DNA of 64,000 nt from Flavobacterium cheongpyeongense (lineage in GTDB: Bacteria > Bacteroidota > Bacteroidia > Flavobacteriales > Flavobacteriaceae): NCBI RefSeq assembly GCF_003202435.1, contig NZ_QJHK01000017.1, positions 1 to 64,000 of the forward strand, written 5' to 3'. This document shows, in pieces, positions 63,101 to 64,000 of this stretch. The notes beneath the pieces are model-generated. The model ran no database searches. It saw only the letters and a list, made by a program, of their open reading frames with translations, and was not told the origin of the DNA. The stretch's first letter is position 1. Every line of letters begins with the position of its first letter. Both the position numbers and the translations under genes were made by a program.

Positions 63101-64000
63101 CTTTGATTCAGTATACAGAATTGTTTACAAAAATAAAGGGAATCAGGTGCTTTCAGGCAATATTACATTGGCTTTTGATGATTCAAAAATGGATTTACTT
63201 TCTACTACTCCTGTTGTTGACACAGAAACAACGAATAATTTAGAGTGGGCTTATAATGGTCTGCTGCCTTTTGAAAGCCGTACAATTGATCTGGAATTCA
63301 ATGTAAATAGTCCGGTAGAAACTCCAGCGGTAAATAATGGTGATATATTCCATTTTACAGTTGCCATAACGCCGGTTGCCGGAGATGAATCGCCTGCTGA
63401 CAATAGTTTTACGTATCATCAAACCGTTGTAGGTTCATTTGATCCTAATGATATTACATGCCTGGAAGGCGAAAGTGTTTCTCCTAGTACCATTGGCGAA
63501 TATTTACATTATATCGTCAATTTTGAAAACACCGGAACGTATGAAGCTGAGAATATAGTTGTGAACATTGCTGTTGATGAAACTAAATACGATCTTAATT
63601 CTTTGCAGCTATTAAATTCATCACATTCTTCTAAGACTATCATTCACGGAAATATTGTTGAATTTGTTTTTGAAAAAATCCATTTGGCTGCTTCTTCCAC
63701 TTCCAAACAGAAAAACCCGGTTGGTGGCCACGGAAATATTTTATTCAAAATTAAAACAAAAGATGATCTTATTAAGGGAGATGAGGTTGATAAAAAAGCC
63801 AATATCTTTTTTGATTACAATGCACCAATTGAAACCAATAAAGCTGAAACCGTTTTTGAATCATTAGGAAATAAGGATTTTGAAGTTGATAAAAGTATTT
63901 CGCTATATCCTAATCCAACTAAAGGCAATGTAAATGTCAGTAGTGATACTGTTATAAAATATATTGAACTGTTTGATGTTCAGGGAAGACTGCTTCAGAC
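60129..64000 (+). CDS. Secreted leucine-rich-repeat protein with T9SS type A sorting signal (partial, runs off right edge)
   Basis: The ATG at 60129 gives signal peptide MQRKILLFVLLLTTIVKAQ. The frame stays open to the edge (1290 residues visible). A cap domain (VAIPDANFKAKLLEADVTN…) is followed by about 35 LRRs of 21 residues (63 bp), consensus LTNLxxLxCxxNxLTxLxVSG, to about 62600. Then come a C-rich cap, a CNA-B-like domain (VVGTTIFDGNNNGCNLNDP), beta-sandwich domains (GFDSVYRIVYKNKGNQ; GEYLHYIVNFENTGTYEAENI) and the beginning of the sorting signal (ISLYPNPTKGNVNVSSD). Only about 30 residues should be missing. Probably a surface protein for binding; 40 bp after the LytTR gene, so possibly in that operon. 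Confidence 0.92.
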   Translation, partial: MQRKILLFVLLLTTIVKAQNVAIPDANFKAKLLEADVTNSIALNAAGISIKIDANNNGEIDTNEALAVFQLKVSNSGILNLTGIASFANLKNLDCSSNILLNLDVTALTNLTNLNCSVNYLTTFNVSTLTNLVNLFLDQNQLTSLNISGLNNLKILFCSNNKLASLNVNGSTSLKTLYCSNNQLTSLDLSGLTNLDILLCETNKLTNLNVSGLTNLKSLMCSYNNLANLNLNGVTNLDKLECNYNMLTSLDVSTLTKLTYLSCFYNQITSLDLGSTTLLTDLSCGENHITTLNLNGLSNLKTLACSYLPDNLVINGTDLTALKTFQYTGSNSVLTLNGFPNIENLNLNLTPANITLNVSGFSALANIYLFNNQTTSLTVNGSGTTHIKSINCSNGTLTSLNLNGLSNLASLNCNNNKLTSLNLTNLTNLTYLNFGVNKMTSINLSSVPNLKHLDCNNNVLGSLDVSGLSNLEYLDCSNHISINAIGNQITSLAVGGLTKLKYLDCSNYGYDGVLGALGNVITSLDVNNLTLLEQLKCSKNRLPSLIVNELTNLTTLDCSYNLLTSLDLIGLTQLTNLNYAHNQLSNLNMVGLVNIKELDCSYNTISTLNVLGMPNITTLNCSYNALTTLDLNGLSQLTKLHCGNNLLTNLDVNTFTNLTELSCNNNKLTTLDVNNLTNLDYLQCGANKLSGLNVSNLTKLTSLYCSGNELTNLDISSLTSLLYLGCSVNQLTSIDLTALTNLLDIECRNNQLANIDISTLSNLRSIDCRFNQITNLDVSNCPELHTVSCTNNQITTLDVSSLKNLSGLHCANNLLTNLFMKNGRNESNLDFSGNPGLAYICADDAQMGYVQSQLNSMGMTATVANSYCSFTPGGQHNTVVGTTIFDGNNNGCNLNDPLHPNIRIDINDGTTTGSAFTNTDGTSTFYTQAGTYSIFPNIENAGAFNISPASTTIDFTDNNYNTNYQSFCLSANGVHPDVEIVISPITPARPGFDSVYRIVYKNKGNQVLSGNITLAFDDSKMDLLSTTPVVDTETTNNLEWAYNGLLPFESRTIDLEFNVNSPVETPAVNNGDIFHFTVAITPVAGDESPADNSFTYHQTVVGSFDPNDITCLEGESVSPSTIGEYLHYIVNFENTGTYEAENIVVNIAVDETKYDLNSLQLLNSSHSSKTIIHGNIVEFVFEKIHLAASSTSKQKNPVGGHGNILFKIKTKDDLIKGDEVDKKANIFFDYNAPIETNKAETVFESLGNKDFEVDKSISLYPNPTKGNVNVSSDTVIKYIELFDVQGRLLQ

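Overview
The window looks like chromosome of a Flavobacterium or close relative (Bacteroidota). The evidence is low-GC DNA, -7 boxes of the TAnnTTTG type, type IX secretion features (a PorP/SprF protein, a CHU_C-type adhesin, a C-terminal sorting domain), a zeaxanthin-type carotenoid cluster and many SCNDD-like lipoproteins. No rRNA, tRNA, CRISPR array, transposase or reverse transcriptase gene was seen. Both ends cut a gene: the left edge cuts a repeat-containing putative anti-sigma protein, and the right edge cuts a leucine-rich-repeat protein just inside its sorting signal.

Layout. 1-2606 (minus): ECF sigma factor, its probable membrane partner and two secreted proteins. 2798-11107: housekeeping and accessory genes (RmuC, thioesterase, VOC protein, YceI, a TIGR01777 epimerase, then a TetR/UbiB-kinase/SDR/SDR-DUF2867 operon). 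11484-21552: an integron-type gene-cassette array. 21636-28040 (minus): RND efflux system and a small secreted protein. 28512-30196: TPR protein and a Kir-type potassium channel. 30271-35964: light-type operon with a CarH-like B12 regulator, crtI, crtB, crtZ, an SRPBCC protein and photolyase. 36102-39018: small accessory genes and a PAP2 phosphatase. 39216-51124: a two-component system surrounded by genes of unknown role. 51706-60088: PorP/SprF and a giant SprB/PKD adhesin, opposite a LytS/LytTR pair. 60129-end: LRR protein.

The array is the most unusual region. Seven consecutive units, all on the plus strand, each begin with a GTTRNNN-type core and end just after their gene with the near-complement of that same core (GTTGTAGGCA with TGCCCACAAC; GTTAGCTGC with GCATCTAAC; GTTAGGCGAC with GTCGCCTAAC; and so on). 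That is the expected signature of integron cassettes carrying their own attC. There is no integrase in view. Two of the attC-like sites are near-identical 277-bp elements whose right parts are textbook group II intron domains V and VI, ending exactly at the cassette crossover point. A third site has domain VI only, joined to a 38-nt perfect palindrome. The first cassette encodes a PD-(D/E)xK nuclease fused to a P-loop ATPase, a plausible anti-phage protein.

The second candidate for an undescribed system is at 39216-47746. A six-gene operon (small Cys-rich protein, DUF4236, excalibur domain, TerB-like, coiled-coil membrane protein, VWA-like lipoprotein), a type IV restriction-like nuclease and a divergent membrane protein share one promoter layout. 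A GGTTTTCC box lies 24-25 bp upstream of TAnnTTTG at all three transcription units. A histidine kinase and response regulator sit between them, so the box is a candidate operator for that regulator.
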